From Lysinibacillus sp. FSL W8-0992 (GTDB lineage: Bacteria; Bacillota; Bacilli; Bacillales_A; Planococcaceae): a DNA stretch of 64,000 nt. The DNA lies in assembly GCF_038008685.1 (NCBI RefSeq), contig NZ_JBBOZQ010000001.1, positions 3,658,001 to 3,722,000 on the forward strand, in the 5' to 3' direction. The notes beneath the pieces are model-generated. The model had not been told where the DNA came from. It did no database searches and worked only from the letters and a program-made list of their open reading frames with translations. This document shows, piece after piece, positions 16,812-27,008 of this stretch. Position 1 is the stretch's first letter. Each line of letters begins with the position of its first letter. Position numbers and translations under genes: made by a program.

Positions 16812-16961
16812 ATGTATCTATGCACTTGCATGGATACATCATGAAGGTTTCATATTAAAAAAGTTTATCACATTAGTACATATCGAAAAATTAGAAATTA
16901 ACAATATATAGTAGGCGGTGTTAATTAAATGAAATAATATAAAATACAAATTGAAACCTTC
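16812..16961. promoter_or_regulatory. Structured control region ahead of the tail operon
   Basis: Two inverted repeats. ATGTATCTATGCA (16812-16824) faces TGCATGGATACAT (16827-16839) with one mismatch, nearly continuous dyad symmetry over 28 bases. GAAGGTTTCA (16843-16852) and TGAAACCTTC (16952-16961) are perfect complements 99 bases apart. No gene fits in 16768-16998. This is the natural place for the late promoter and its operators; I cannot name a clear -35/-10 pair. Confidence 0.45.
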
Positions 16962-16998
16962 GAAATAAACCCTCTTTAGGAAGTGAGGACAAAGGAGA

Positions 16999-17538
16999 AT
17001 GAAAATTGTAAATAATTTATCTAAGTTTTATCAACAATTGAAAAATGATGAAAAATTACTTCGTTTACTGTATTACTTGCCAAAAGATTCATTAGACGAC
17101 CCGCTTGATGAGTCAAAATTGGAAATCTCTCAATTACCTAATAAAGATTTAATTATAAACAACATATTAGTTATTGGGGATAAAACAAGCGATTTAATAA
17201 TAGATTCTGCGTTTTGTCGTATTTGTTTATTTACTGGTCCACGAACACCTCAAAAACATTATCTCAAAACAACAAATCTTTTTACTGAAAACCCCTATTC
17301 TAGCACGCAGCAATATATTTTTGATATTTATACACCGAATACTATTAATAATGTAGATTTTCGACTTGATTGGCTCGGCGAATCCTTGAATGAAGCACTC
17401 TTTCAGGAGAATCTCATAGAGTTTAAAGAGTTAAGATTCTACAGCGGGATGCCGCTTTTAAATATGCCTGACGGTTTTGTAGGATATCGTTGGATTTTTA
17501 CTATCCCTTCCAGCCAAAAAACACGAGGTTTAAAATGA
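16999..17538 (+). CDS. Tail-operon protein, possible tail terminator/completion factor
   Basis: A 179-aa protein, first gene of the tail operon. No family is recognised. The central part (DFRLDWLGESLNEALFQENL) alternates beta strands and helix, as in tail-terminator-like proteins, and the position before the tube gene fits, but the assignment rests on context. GAGG lies about 12 bases upstream of the ATG, and another GGAG is one base from it. The stop overlaps the next start (ATGA). Confidence 0.55.
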   Translation: MKIVNNLSKFYQQLKNDEKLLRLLYYLPKDSLDDPLDESKLEISQLPNKDLIINNILVIGDKTSDLIIDSAFCRICLFTGPRTPQKHYLKTTNLFTENPYSSTQQYIFDIYTPNTINNVDFRLDWLGESLNEALFQENLIEFKELRFYSGMPLLNMPDGFVGYRWIFTIPSSQKTRGLK

Positions 17539-18308
17539 TGAGCATTTCAACAATAAAAGCATTTGGCAAGCCAACCCCCTATAAGGGACTCCATCTTCAT
17601 CCTATTCGAATGGTAGATGCTGATGAATTTTATGATTGCGTGCAATGTTTACTCTTGCCTAAAAGCGACTTTCAAGAACCCGAAGTAATTAGAATGTCTT
17701 ATTTCATGTTTCTCCTCGCCCTCTCCCAAAATAATGATGGTAAGGATTTAGTATCCAAGCTAATTGCTCTATATCGCTTAATCTTTAAAACAGAAAACAT
17801 ACAGTTAACCGTCAATGAAAAAGGCATGGCATTTATTATTGTCGACGGTATATCATTACACGAACGTGATTTTGATAAAATCAAGACCATTATTAGCGAG
17901 CAAAACCTTATCGATTTAGATGATGAATTTATCGATCCAGGTACTAAAAAAGCGATTCAAGAGGCTCGAGCATTCATGGCAAAAAGGAAAACAAGACAAG
18001 CAGATATAGAACAGCAAATAGTAGCCTACCATTGTAAATCTGGGCTCCCCTACCACGAAATAAAAAACTTAACACTTTATCAATTTCATAAAGGGTTAAT
18101 AAGAATGGATTATATGGTTAGTAGCGAAGCAATTTTAAATGCTCGTTATACAGGTATGGTTGAATTTAAAAATGAGCAAGACCTTCCTCATTGGTTAGGA
18201 CATATAGAAGAACCGAAGAAAAATGAAGATGTCATTATGACAAAGACTGCATTCGATAAACAAATGAAACAGCTAGGACTTGATCCTAGTATAAATAAAA
18301 AACAATAA
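17535..18308 (+). CDS. Tail-operon protein of unknown function
   Basis: About 257 aa from the ATG at 17535, which overlaps the stop of the previous gene (ATGA). The frame stays open upstream to 17490 but inside the previous gene. Residues about 160-230 (YHCKSGLPYHEIKNLTLYQF) are helical and recall tail-assembly proteins in which a short chaperone-like helix bundle binds the tape measure. I do not recognise a named family. It directly precedes the tube protein. Confidence 0.6.
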   Translation: MMSISTIKAFGKPTPYKGLHLHPIRMVDADEFYDCVQCLLLPKSDFQEPEVIRMSYFMFLLALSQNNDGKDLVSKLIALYRLIFKTENIQLTVNEKGMAFIIVDGISLHERDFDKIKTIISEQNLIDLDDEFIDPGTKKAIQEARAFMAKRKTRQADIEQQIVAYHCKSGLPYHEIKNLTLYQFHKGLIRMDYMVSSEAILNARYTGMVEFKNEQDLPHWLGHIEEPKKNEDVIMTKTAFDKQMKQLGLDPSINKKQ

Positions 18309-18330
18309 TCTAAAAGGATGGTAATTTATT

Positions 18331-19329
18331 ATGACACAACAAAATCAATTTTTAACTTCAGTAGCAAATGTACGTTTATTTGATCGTTTAACGGATGAAT
18401 TAATTCTTAATGGGAAAACATTGTTAAATTCATCTATGACGCAAGCAATTCAAACACAAGCAATTCATGCAGGTAAAGGCTCTAAAAAAGTTTATGAGCT
18501 TAATTACCAAAAAGAATTAACATTCTCTATTGAAGACGCTGCATTCGATACTGCTTATATTGCTTTACAAAACGGGACAGAAATTAATCATCAATTAGCT
18601 GAATTCTATACTGATGAAATTATTCTACTTGATGAAAGTGGTAAAGGAACACTAGCTGACAAGCCTATTGGCAAAGTCCATGTGGAACAATTGAATGGGA
18701 CATTCACACAATACGCTCCTACGGGTAAAGATATTTCTGTTCCAGCTTTAGCTGGCAAAGAAGTGCAAGTTGTCTATGCAGTACAGGAAATGATGGATAC
18801 GATTGAAATCTCTGCTGATTCATTCCCGAAAGCTGTGCGTATGGAGTTAAATGTTGATATTCGTTCGAATAATGGGAAAACAGGTGAAGTCATTATTGAA
18901 GTGCCGAACTTTAAACCAAATGGTGCAGTTGAAATTTCAATGACGCATGAAGGGGTAGCTTCTTCTTCCCTAGCAGGTAGCTCACTGGCTGATAAAAAAG
19001 GAAACTACGCATACATTAAACTTCGCAATTTAACGGACGAAAAAGTACAAGTAACAGCACTAGCTTCAAATCCTTCACGTCTAGTTCTTGATTCAACCGT
19101 TCCAGGAGATTCACAACAAATCACTGTACTAGGTATTCGTGGTCCTGGTTACAGTAACGTGCTGTTACAAAACAGTGATTTAACTTGGACTTCAAAAAAT
19201 TCAACAATTGCAAGTGTTGATACAAATGGCATCGTAACTTTAGGCGCAAGTGCGGCAACGAATGATCAAACAATTATTGAAGTAACAGATGGTACATATC
19301 TTGAAGCAATTACTGTTGATGTAATTTAA
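18331..19329 (+). CDS. Major tail tube protein with C-terminal Ig-like domain
   Basis: A 332-aa structural protein. Residues 1-235 are beta-rich, as expected of the siphovirus tube fold. The last 80 residues (ITVLGIRGPG, then WTSKNSTIASVDTNGIVTLG) are a bacterial Ig-like domain of the Big_2 type, a frequent surface decoration of tail tubes. Base composition is closer to the host than in neighbouring genes, in line with high expression. AAAGGATGG before the ATG. An intrinsic terminator follows directly, suggesting part of the transcription stops here. No second tube or sheath gene is present, so the tail is non-contractile. Confidence 0.82.
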   Translation: MTQQNQFLTSVANVRLFDRLTDELILNGKTLLNSSMTQAIQTQAIHAGKGSKKVYELNYQKELTFSIEDAAFDTAYIALQNGTEINHQLAEFYTDEIILLDESGKGTLADKPIGKVHVEQLNGTFTQYAPTGKDISVPALAGKEVQVVYAVQEMMDTIEISADSFPKAVRMELNVDIRSNNGKTGEVIIEVPNFKPNGAVEISMTHEGVASSSLAGSSLADKKGNYAYIKLRNLTDEKVQVTALASNPSRLVLDSTVPGDSQQITVLGIRGPGYSNVLLQNSDLTWTSKNSTIASVDTNGIVTLGASAATNDQTIIEVTDGTYLEAITVDVI

Positions 19330-19342
19330 GTGAATTAATAAA

Positions 19343-19373
19343 AAAAGGGTAGAGCATAGTTCTCTACCCTTTT
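19343..19373 (+). terminator. Intra-operon terminator after the tube gene
   Basis: GGGTAGAG (19347-19354) pairs with CTCTACCC (19362-19369), extended by A/T pairs, and is followed by TTTTATTT. It lies between the tube gene and the next tail gene, with no new promoter evident. It probably lowers expression of downstream genes. Confidence 0.8.
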
Positions 19374-19396
19374 ATTTCAATGAAGGAGTCGAAAAA

Positions 19397-19888
19397 ATGG
19401 CTAAACGTGAAACGAAACTAACACTAGCAGATATTCAAAAGAATGCTGATGAATTAAATAAAAAACAAAAGTTTTACATTGATAAAAATCTTGGGAAATT
19501 TATTTATTACTACCCAAAGTTCAGTAAACGTAAAAAAACAATGTTAATTAATGATTTAGCAAGTACATTTGAATATGTTCAACAAAAAAACTTAGATTTC
19601 TTTAAAAATGACCATGAGCTTCAACACTATATCCTCTTTTTAATTATCAAACATTTTACTGAACTAAAAGCTGAACTGAAAGATAAATCAATTGAAACTC
19701 ATTTTGCTACTATGCATAATCTAGTAGAAATTGGCTGGTATGACGTATTCCTATTGGATATGTTCTCAGTACAAGAAATCTCAAATGTTCTCGAAGAAAT
19801 TAATAAGCAATTAAATATCAGTATTCAGTTTTTGGAACTTGAAAAACAATTGATGAGTAAATTAGAACCCAATGACAAAATTCAATGA
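19397..19888 (+). CDS. Tail assembly chaperone-like protein
   Basis: A 163-aa helical, charged protein between the tube and tape-measure genes, the standard place of the tail assembly chaperone (lambda gpG). GAAGGAG precedes the ATG. In many siphophages a -1 frameshift adds a second domain (gpGT); here both alternative frames close within a few codons after the stop, so I see no such extension. The spacer 19889-20051 contains a weak CCCCTACCT/AGGTGGG hairpin. Named by position. Confidence 0.62.
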   Translation: MAKRETKLTLADIQKNADELNKKQKFYIDKNLGKFIYYYPKFSKRKKTMLINDLASTFEYVQQKNLDFFKNDHELQHYILFLIIKHFTELKAELKDKSIETHFATMHNLVEIGWYDVFLLDMFSVQEISNVLEEINKQLNISIQFLELEKQLMSKLEPNDKIQ

Positions 19889-20051
19889 ATTTAAATAGTT
19901 AAAATTTTGAACTACTCCCCTACCTTTTTAGGTGGGTATTTGAACATTTTAGGATATTTATATATTCATAGAAAATTTGATAAAGGAAGAATGCAGCAAC
20001 TTTTATAGGCGCTGTATTTTTTGTTTATCTCATAATAGGAGGGAAAAACAA

Positions 20052-23000
20052 TTGAGTACTAACGGTACACAATCAAATAAACCAATGGATTTATTAGTCG
20101 CACTAGGAGTCAATGATGAGGTTTCAAGAAAGAATATTAATACATACATAAAGAGATTAAAAAACATAAATACGCTTACGATAAACTTTGACGTAAAAGG
20201 TTTTAATACGACTTTATTTATGGAATATGAACAGCAAATTAATGCCCTTCAACAACATTTAGATACGTTAAACGTACAACTGCAAAATGTTGGAGCTGGA
20301 TCATCCCCTACCCTTTCACAATTCAATGAATTCAAACAACAAATAACCACAACAGTAAAATCGATAGACAAGTTAAATGAAGCTATTGATGATAGCAATG
20401 TAATTGTGAAATCATTTTATAAACGTTTAGCAAATATTCCTACTGGTGACCTACAATCATTAGAACAACTACTAAAGCAACTTAAAAGAGAAGTAGAAAA
20501 GGTTAATTCCAACCAAATTCAATTAAACGGCTTACAAGAAACACAACAAAGTCTGCAAAATCTCGAAACAACGTTATCTAATTTTTATGCATTATATAAT
20601 GCCTATGCAAACAACACTGACTTCGAACAATTAGCTTCCCAAATCTCAGATTTAAATACACAGATCAATGACATACAATTCGGTGAAGGTTTCAATATCG
20701 CCGGCATTTCAGAAATCTCAAGCCAATTAGAAAACATTAATCAAGGTATTATGGAGTTTAGCAAAAATACGAAAGAGGCCTCACAAAGTTCTACTTCTCT
20801 TGGTGACACATTCTTAAAAGCAATAGATATAACTAGCACTTTGGAGGATACTTTCGAGCATACTGGATCAGGTGTAGCCGCATTTGGAAAAACACTTTTA
20901 TCAGCAACAGGTATCGGTTTAGGCTTTATGGCGGTAGATTTTGTTATAGGGAAAATCAGTGAGAGTATTGCAAAAGCAAAGCAAAAGGCAGAAGACTTAA
21001 AGGTAGCTCAAGAGGAAATTTTGAATTCCTATACTGAACATTCCACTGAAATAGATGGTCTGGTATCAAGATACGATCAGTTAGAGGATGCTATGGCATT
21101 GGGAAATACAGATGTATCCGTACTTGCCGAATATCGAGATATTTCTAATCAACTTGCAGAGTTTTTACCTAATTTAGTTAATGGTGAGGATGAATTTGGC
21201 AATAAAATTGTTGGGTCCTCAGAAGCCTTAAAAGTAAAAATTGGTCTTCTTAAAGAACAACAAGTAATTGCCGCACAGCTAGCTGAACAAGCCGCTAATG
21301 ATGATCGTGATGACAATATTAAAACGCGAAACAAAACCATTACTAAACTTGAGTCAAAACAAAAAAATTTAGCGGAAGATGTTACTTCTAAGCTATCTAA
21401 TTACGCAGATATAAACCCTAATATATATGAACAAGTGAACTTTAGAGATAGTAAAGGAAAATCTACTCTTAAAACCTCTGATGATTTTGATAAAAAAATT
21501 AAAGAATTAACTAAGCTTCAATCAAATGCTGAGAAAAATGGTGATGGTAATCTAGCCGATTACTATCAGAATTTAAACAATCAAGTGAAGCACTATAAAG
21601 AAGAAATTGTAAAAAATGAGAGAGAACTTAATCAGGAAGTTTTAGCACAAAAATCGGATTACATCGCTACTATTGCCCAAACCATAAGTGAAAACGATAA
21701 ATTAACGGAAAGTGTTAAAAGTAATGCAGAAGGTTTTGCAGCTCAACTAATCGCTGCCACAGATACAAGTAATTTAAATACTTTACAAGAATCTTTAACA
21801 ACCTTATTTTCAAATCCAAATGCCGATTCATTCATAACCGATATAACAACCGCCTTCCAAAACATGGAGAATGCGACTACTGAAACTTTTGATGCTATGG
21901 CTAATGAAACTAAAGATAAGATATCTGCTATTAAAGGTGAATTGTCTAATTTAGGGTTAAGTGAAGAAGAAATTGGTAGTATTATGGATTCTTTAAATCA
22001 GCAATTCAAAGAAACTACTAAAACTCAAAAAGAACTATCAATTGAAATGAAGTTGAATAACTTAACATTTGGGCAGGCTAAAGAAAAAGTATTAGGCTAT
22101 AAGGACGAAGTAGATAACCTTATTAGTACTTCTGAGCAACTAGTGGGTGTATCACAAAATAAAGTAAATAATACTTCGGATTTATTATTCCAATATAAAA
22201 TGTTAACTAATCAATTGAAGGAACATACTGAAGAAGAACTAAGAAATCTTAGTCAAAAGAGTAATTTAACAGCTGAAGAACAACAACTTGTAAATACATT
22301 AAACTCAAGAGATATGATTATGAATAGCTTGAACAAACTTTATCCTACTCTTCTTGATCAAGATGGTAAAGCAATAATCTTAAACCAAGAAAAAATTAAA
22401 GCTATTCAGGAAGAAAATCATGCAAACGACACACTATTAAAAGCTTACAAACTAGCACGAGATGGAAAATTAACCATTGAACAACAAACGACATTAGATT
22501 CTGCAAATGCTATTAAAAAGCGAATAGAACTAAAACAAACTGAAATACAGTCACTCATGACATTAAACCTGGCTTTACAAAGTGTAATCGATAATCAAAA
22601 CAAGGGAACTGAGATGAAAAATGGTGAAGCACTTGGAGCTATGAGAGCTTCAATGATTCAAGCAGCCAATAATGAAAAAATAGTTAATGGTAATAGTGAG
22701 CTAAATAATTTTAATAAACAATTGAAAAACAATATAGCAACAATCGATAGTTTTATTACATCAAATAATTCCTCAATAAAATCATCAAATGCTGTAAATA
22801 ATAAAGCAAAAGAATCCACCTATATTACAGATACATATAAACAGTCACTAGAAAATTTAAATCTTGAAATTGAAAAGCAAGTAAAACTTCAATCTACCCT
22901 ACCGAAGCATTCTGAAGAATATCGAAAATCATTAGAACAGCAATTAAAACTAGAAAAAGATAAATTATCGATTATAGAAAAACAAGCTAACTCTATTCAA

Positions 23001-26000
23001 TCCCAAGTCTCTTCATCAAAAATCAATAAAACCGGGATGATTACAAGCAATGAATCGGCATCAAGTACTGCCAAAAAAATAAGTGGATGGTCGGGTAAAA
23101 TTACAAGTTCCTATGGAGGACGTCTAGATCCTATTACTGGTCAACCAGATAAACATTTAGGAATAGACATTTCAGCTAAAAAAGGGACACGATTAGAGGC
23201 AAACGTATCTGGTACAGTCGTAAAAGCAGGTAATGCAGTAAAAAATAAAGAACATGAATCCTATGGAAATATTGTAGTCATTAGAGACGATTCGGGTATT
23301 GAACACCTTTATGCTCATTTAGATAAAACGGTAGCAAAGGTTGGAGAATACATTCAAGCAGGAACTTATATTGGTGACACTGGAAAAGAAGGGAGGACAA
23401 CAGGTCCCCACCTTCATTATGAAGCGCGTAAAAACGGTCAACAAATTGATCCAACAGCTTATTATAATAATGCAAACTCAGGCACTATGCCTGATTCTTC
23501 TAACGTTGTTGCAACTGGACAACAAGCTATAGATCAAGCAAAATCTGAACTAATCAATTTGCAAATGGATATTTTAAATCAAAAAGAAGCCATTGCCAAA
23601 TTAGAAAAGGAAATTATTGATGCGTACTTACTTCCGTTTGAATATAAGAAATCAAATTATGATAAATTTCTAGAAAATAGCGCTAATCGCTTAAAGAAAT
23701 ATAAAGAATCATCAAAGGAATACCGCAATGAATTAGATAAGCAAGCACAAGCATTAATTGAAAAAAAGAAAATTAATGTTGCTGAAATTGAGCAATTAAA
23801 ACAATTTATTAATAGTGGCCAACTATCAACTGCTGTCGTTGCAGAGTATACTGAAAAACTACATGAATTAGGTAAAATTAATAGCGAAATTGATTTTGCA
23901 ATTGTTGATGTTGATACCTCGAAATTAGAATCGTATGTAAGTCTTGTTAATGATTTAATCAATTCCTTTGAAGATAAACGTAAAACGAAAGATTCCGCCC
24001 TTGATTACGAATATTTGGTTCTAAATGAACTCGATACTGCATCCCTCAAATATCAACAATCACTTGAAAAAATTAATACAACCATGCGTGAAAAACAAAA
24101 TATTAATCGTCAAGAATTAAGTGATATTCAAAATCTAATGAATACGGGACAATTATTTGGCGAGGCATTAACGACAGCTAATGACAGAGGGACCGAATTA
24201 AAAAAGGATATTAAACAACTCCAGCTTGATATTCAAGATAATAATTATGAAATCATTGTCAATATTAAAACCCAATCTGATGTAGCTATTGCAGATATGC
24301 AATTTGAGAAAGACAGAGCAGAAGGAATTCGCAAAATGTATGAAGAAGGTTCTGCTGACTATGCCAAATATACTGATATCATGCTTAAGCAGCAAGAAAA
24401 GATTGCAGAGAAACATTTAGAAACAAGCAATAAGTTAGCTGAAGAATTGAAACAGAAAGATATAACCATTGAAAAATCCAAACAAATTGAAGACTTATTA
24501 AAAGCGGAAACTTTAGCTTATATTAATGCCACACTTGCTGTAAAAGATTATACAAAACAGCTTGAAGAAGCGAATAAATCCAAGTTAGAAAAAATTGCAA
24601 ATGATTTAATTTCTGCATATAAAGATTATGTTCAAGAACGTAGAGATGAACATATGAAATTAATTGAAGATGAAATCAATCAAGAAAATAATAAACATGA
24701 GAAAATCATGAATAATCTTCAAGATGAAATGGATTTATTTCGAAAGAATGTAGAGGATAAATTAAAACTTCTAGATAGACAAGAATCTGAACGTGATTAT
24801 GAAATGGAAATTGGCGATATGGAAAAAGAAAGAAATAATGTCCAAAGTCAATATAATCTATTACTACTTGATAACTCACATGAAGCAAAATCTAAGCGAA
24901 AAAAACTGCAAGAGCAATTAGATGAACTTGATAAACAAATTGCCGAACGTAGACACGATCGAGAAATTGAATTACGTAAAGAGTCTTTAAATGATGCGCT
25001 TGAAACAAAAGAAGAAGAAATAGACGAAAAAACCAAGCTTCAAGAGAAAGAACATGAAAATGTCATCAATAATATTAACCGTGAAAAAGAATATTGGGAA
25101 AAACATTATAATGATTTACTTAATGATGAACGAAAGTTTGCACAATTAAGAGAAGACATTATGGATAAAAACTTTGATAAAATTACTGCGGATTTTCAAG
25201 GATATATTAATGAAATGAAATTAACGATGCCAGGATTAGCAGATACATTGAATGACACGATGAAAACAGTAGGTTTATCTATTCGTCAAAATGTTATAGA
25301 CAAGCTACAAGAAGCATTAAATTTAATTGCTAAATTTAATGCTTCCCAAATTGAATCAAATGTTCCACCAGAAGGCTATAATCCGGAGATTGATAAAAAT
25401 TATGGAAATGGTTCATCATCAAAAGGTAATTTATCTGAAGCAAACCTCAAAGTTTTACTAGGGAAATTTTTAACTGATAATGTTGCGAATATGTTGACAG
25501 GTGCTGCAAAGGAACAAGCTCATTATAAAGGTAATATTTATGGAGAAGCAGGTCACAACCAAGGTGCTACTATTTCTAAAAATACTAGTTTTGACTCAGC
25601 AATATCAGGACTAACTAATGCGGAGATGGAAACTTTAAAAGCATATTTTAAAGAACAATCTAATATAAGCGGCGGCGCATACACTGAATACTTTAATCAG
25701 TTTGTAAATGGTGGAGCTATAGGTGGAAATTCTGAAAATGCCTATAACAATGCTTCTAAATATGGTATTGGTACTTCACTTAGCGTAGGCGATTCTAGAG
25801 TGTTAACTGCTAAATACTTTAAAGATGTGTTAGTCAACCAAATTAGTGATCCTACACAGCAACAAATATTACGCAATACAGCTGATAATATGGCTAAAGC
25901 AGGTAGAGATCAAGGCTCAAAAATACAGACGAATGCAGGTTACAAAGAGATAACGAATACTTTAAATTCAATGCAGATATCTCAATTAAAAAATATGATG

Positions 26001-26411
26001 CAAAATTACGTGGAATTTATTCAAAACCCTAAATTACAAGATTATTTTCGAAGTCATATAGCATCATTAGATTCTGGTGGCTATATGAATTGGTCTGGTA
26101 GTGGTATTGATGGTAAAGGTGGCAAGGCAATCATCGCACATCCGAATGAAATTATGTTAGATTCTGCAGATACTAAAGGGTTGTTTAATTCAATCAACAT
26201 CATGGATAAAATTTTGAGTAACCTCTCCCCTTCTTCATTGCTTCAGCCTGCAACATCCATGCTAAAATCTTTTCATTCTGAAGGGACTACATACGGCAAC
26301 ATCAACATCGAATTTAACATTGATAAAATGAATGGGGATATGAATGATCTCAATAAGTTTAGCAAAATGATTAACGACAACTTACTACGTAAGAAAGGAA
26401 TGAGACCTTAG
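20052..26411 (+). CDS. Tape measure protein with M23 peptidase domain
   Basis: A 2119-aa protein from TTG 20052, chosen for AGGAGGG eight bases before; the frame opens at 19977 without RBS. Long coiled coils dominate. A hydrophobic segment near residues 280-310 (LLSATGIGLGFMAVDFVIGK) is the usual membrane-active part. Residues about 1013-1140 are an M23/LytM domain with zinc motifs intact: HLGIDI and GPHLHYE. The later coiled coil (about 1500-1720) is very charged. The C-terminus ends with GGYMNWSG and NINIEF stretches typical of tape measures. By the rule of about 0.15 nm per residue the tail would be around 0.3 micrometre. Similar size and domain plan to SP-beta YomI. Confidence 0.88.
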   Translation: MSTNGTQSNKPMDLLVALGVNDEVSRKNINTYIKRLKNINTLTINFDVKGFNTTLFMEYEQQINALQQHLDTLNVQLQNVGAGSSPTLSQFNEFKQQITTTVKSIDKLNEAIDDSNVIVKSFYKRLANIPTGDLQSLEQLLKQLKREVEKVNSNQIQLNGLQETQQSLQNLETTLSNFYALYNAYANNTDFEQLASQISDLNTQINDIQFGEGFNIAGISEISSQLENINQGIMEFSKNTKEASQSSTSLGDTFLKAIDITSTLEDTFEHTGSGVAAFGKTLLSATGIGLGFMAVDFVIGKISESIAKAKQKAEDLKVAQEEILNSYTEHSTEIDGLVSRYDQLEDAMALGNTDVSVLAEYRDISNQLAEFLPNLVNGEDEFGNKIVGSSEALKVKIGLLKEQQVIAAQLAEQAANDDRDDNIKTRNKTITKLESKQKNLAEDVTSKLSNYADINPNIYEQVNFRDSKGKSTLKTSDDFDKKIKELTKLQSNAEKNGDGNLADYYQNLNNQVKHYKEEIVKNERELNQEVLAQKSDYIATIAQTISENDKLTESVKSNAEGFAAQLIAATDTSNLNTLQESLTTLFSNPNADSFITDITTAFQNMENATTETFDAMANETKDKISAIKGELSNLGLSEEEIGSIMDSLNQQFKETTKTQKELSIEMKLNNLTFGQAKEKVLGYKDEVDNLISTSEQLVGVSQNKVNNTSDLLFQYKMLTNQLKEHTEEELRNLSQKSNLTAEEQQLVNTLNSRDMIMNSLNKLYPTLLDQDGKAIILNQEKIKAIQEENHANDTLLKAYKLARDGKLTIEQQTTLDSANAIKKRIELKQTEIQSLMTLNLALQSVIDNQNKGTEMKNGEALGAMRASMIQAANNEKIVNGNSELNNFNKQLKNNIATIDSFITSNNSSIKSSNAVNNKAKESTYITDTYKQSLENLNLEIEKQVKLQSTLPKHSEEYRKSLEQQLKLEKDKLSIIEKQANSIQSQVSSSKINKTGMITSNESASSTAKKISGWSGKITSSYGGRLDPITGQPDKHLGIDISAKKGTRLEANVSGTVVKAGNAVKNKEHESYGNIVVIRDDSGIEHLYAHLDKTVAKVGEYIQAGTYIGDTGKEGRTTGPHLHYEARKNGQQIDPTAYYNNANSGTMPDSSNVVATGQQAIDQAKSELINLQMDILNQKEAIAKLEKEIIDAYLLPFEYKKSNYDKFLENSANRLKKYKESSKEYRNELDKQAQALIEKKKINVAEIEQLKQFINSGQLSTAVVAEYTEKLHELGKINSEIDFAIVDVDTSKLESYVSLVNDLINSFEDKRKTKDSALDYEYLVLNELDTASLKYQQSLEKINTTMREKQNINRQELSDIQNLMNTGQLFGEALTTANDRGTELKKDIKQLQLDIQDNNYEIIVNIKTQSDVAIADMQFEKDRAEGIRKMYEEGSADYAKYTDIMLKQQEKIAEKHLETSNKLAEELKQKDITIEKSKQIEDLLKAETLAYINATLAVKDYTKQLEEANKSKLEKIANDLISAYKDYVQERRDEHMKLIEDEINQENNKHEKIMNNLQDEMDLFRKNVEDKLKLLDRQESERDYEMEIGDMEKERNNVQSQYNLLLLDNSHEAKSKRKKLQEQLDELDKQIAERRHDREIELRKESLNDALETKEEEIDEKTKLQEKEHENVINNINREKEYWEKHYNDLLNDERKFAQLREDIMDKNFDKITADFQGYINEMKLTMPGLADTLNDTMKTVGLSIRQNVIDKLQEALNLIAKFNASQIESNVPPEGYNPEIDKNYGNGSSSKGNLSEANLKVLLGKFLTDNVANMLTGAAKEQAHYKGNIYGEAGHNQGATISKNTSFDSAISGLTNAEMETLKAYFKEQSNISGGAYTEYFNQFVNGGAIGGNSENAYNNASKYGIGTSLSVGDSRVLTAKYFKDVLVNQISDPTQQQILRNTADNMAKAGRDQGSKIQTNAGYKEITNTLNSMQISQLKNMMQNYVEFIQNPKLQDYFRSHIASLDSGGYMNWSGSGIDGKGGKAIIAHPNEIMLDSADTKGLFNSINIMDKILSNLSPSSLLQPATSMLKSFHSEGTTYGNINIEFNIDKMNGDMNDLNKFSKMINDNLLRKKGMRP

Positions 26412-27007
26412 TGTTAGAATCAGTTCATTTTATGTATGATAATATTTCATCAAAAGATATGGGCGTTTATATTGGATGGTCTTCAGGTAATTTATTCGAA
26501 GAGAATTTTTTACCACAACGGCGTATTATCGAAAAGAAAATCGCTAATAATGAAACACCTTACTTTCAGAGAGTGGAACATGATCCACTCTCTTTTAAAT
26601 TGTCTTTTTATCTTGATGATTGGGTAAATGAGCATGACTTAAGAAAAATTGCTCGTTGGCTCTTTCAGCCCTATTATAAACCACTAGTGTTTGATCATAA
26701 TCCTAATCGAGTCATGTATGCACTTGTAGAAGGAGATTCTAGACTAATCCATAATGGCCTCAAACAAGGTTATGTCGAGTTAACAATCCGGTGCGACTCA
26801 CCTTACAGCTATTCGCATGAACAAATACTAGATAAAATCGAGTTCAGAAAATCGAATAAGGGCTATTTACTTCAGGATGACATTACTACATTTGCGGAAG
26901 GACAGTGTCATAATATGAAAATTACTTCAAACGGATTAACTATTGATGAACTAACGAATACATGGGGCATCTTGTATGCCAATACTTTAAAATGGAGTGA
27001 CATTTAA
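26411..27007 (+). CDS. Distal tail (Dit-like) protein
   Basis: A 198-aa protein with the N-terminal features of siphophage tail proteins: SKDMGVYIGWSSGN, the LPQRRIIEKKI belt-like segment, and ARWLFQPYYKPLVFDHNPNR (residues about 85-105), a hallmark of Dit N-domains. It forms the hub ring that links tube and baseplate. GTG start overlaps the TAG of the tape measure gene by one base, implying translational coupling. No C-terminal carbohydrate module. Confidence 0.75.
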   Translation: MLESVHFMYDNISSKDMGVYIGWSSGNLFEENFLPQRRIIEKKIANNETPYFQRVEHDPLSFKLSFYLDDWVNEHDLRKIARWLFQPYYKPLVFDHNPNRVMYALVEGDSRLIHNGLKQGYVELTIRCDSPYSYSHEQILDKIEFRKSNKGYLLQDDITTFAEGQCHNMKITSNGLTIDELTNTWGILYANTLKWSDI

Positions 27008-27008
27008 C

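Noticed and set aside
19889..20051. Possible frameshift extension of the tail chaperone (gpGT-like)
   Set aside because: The alternative frames close within a few codons after the stop and there is no convincing slippery site.
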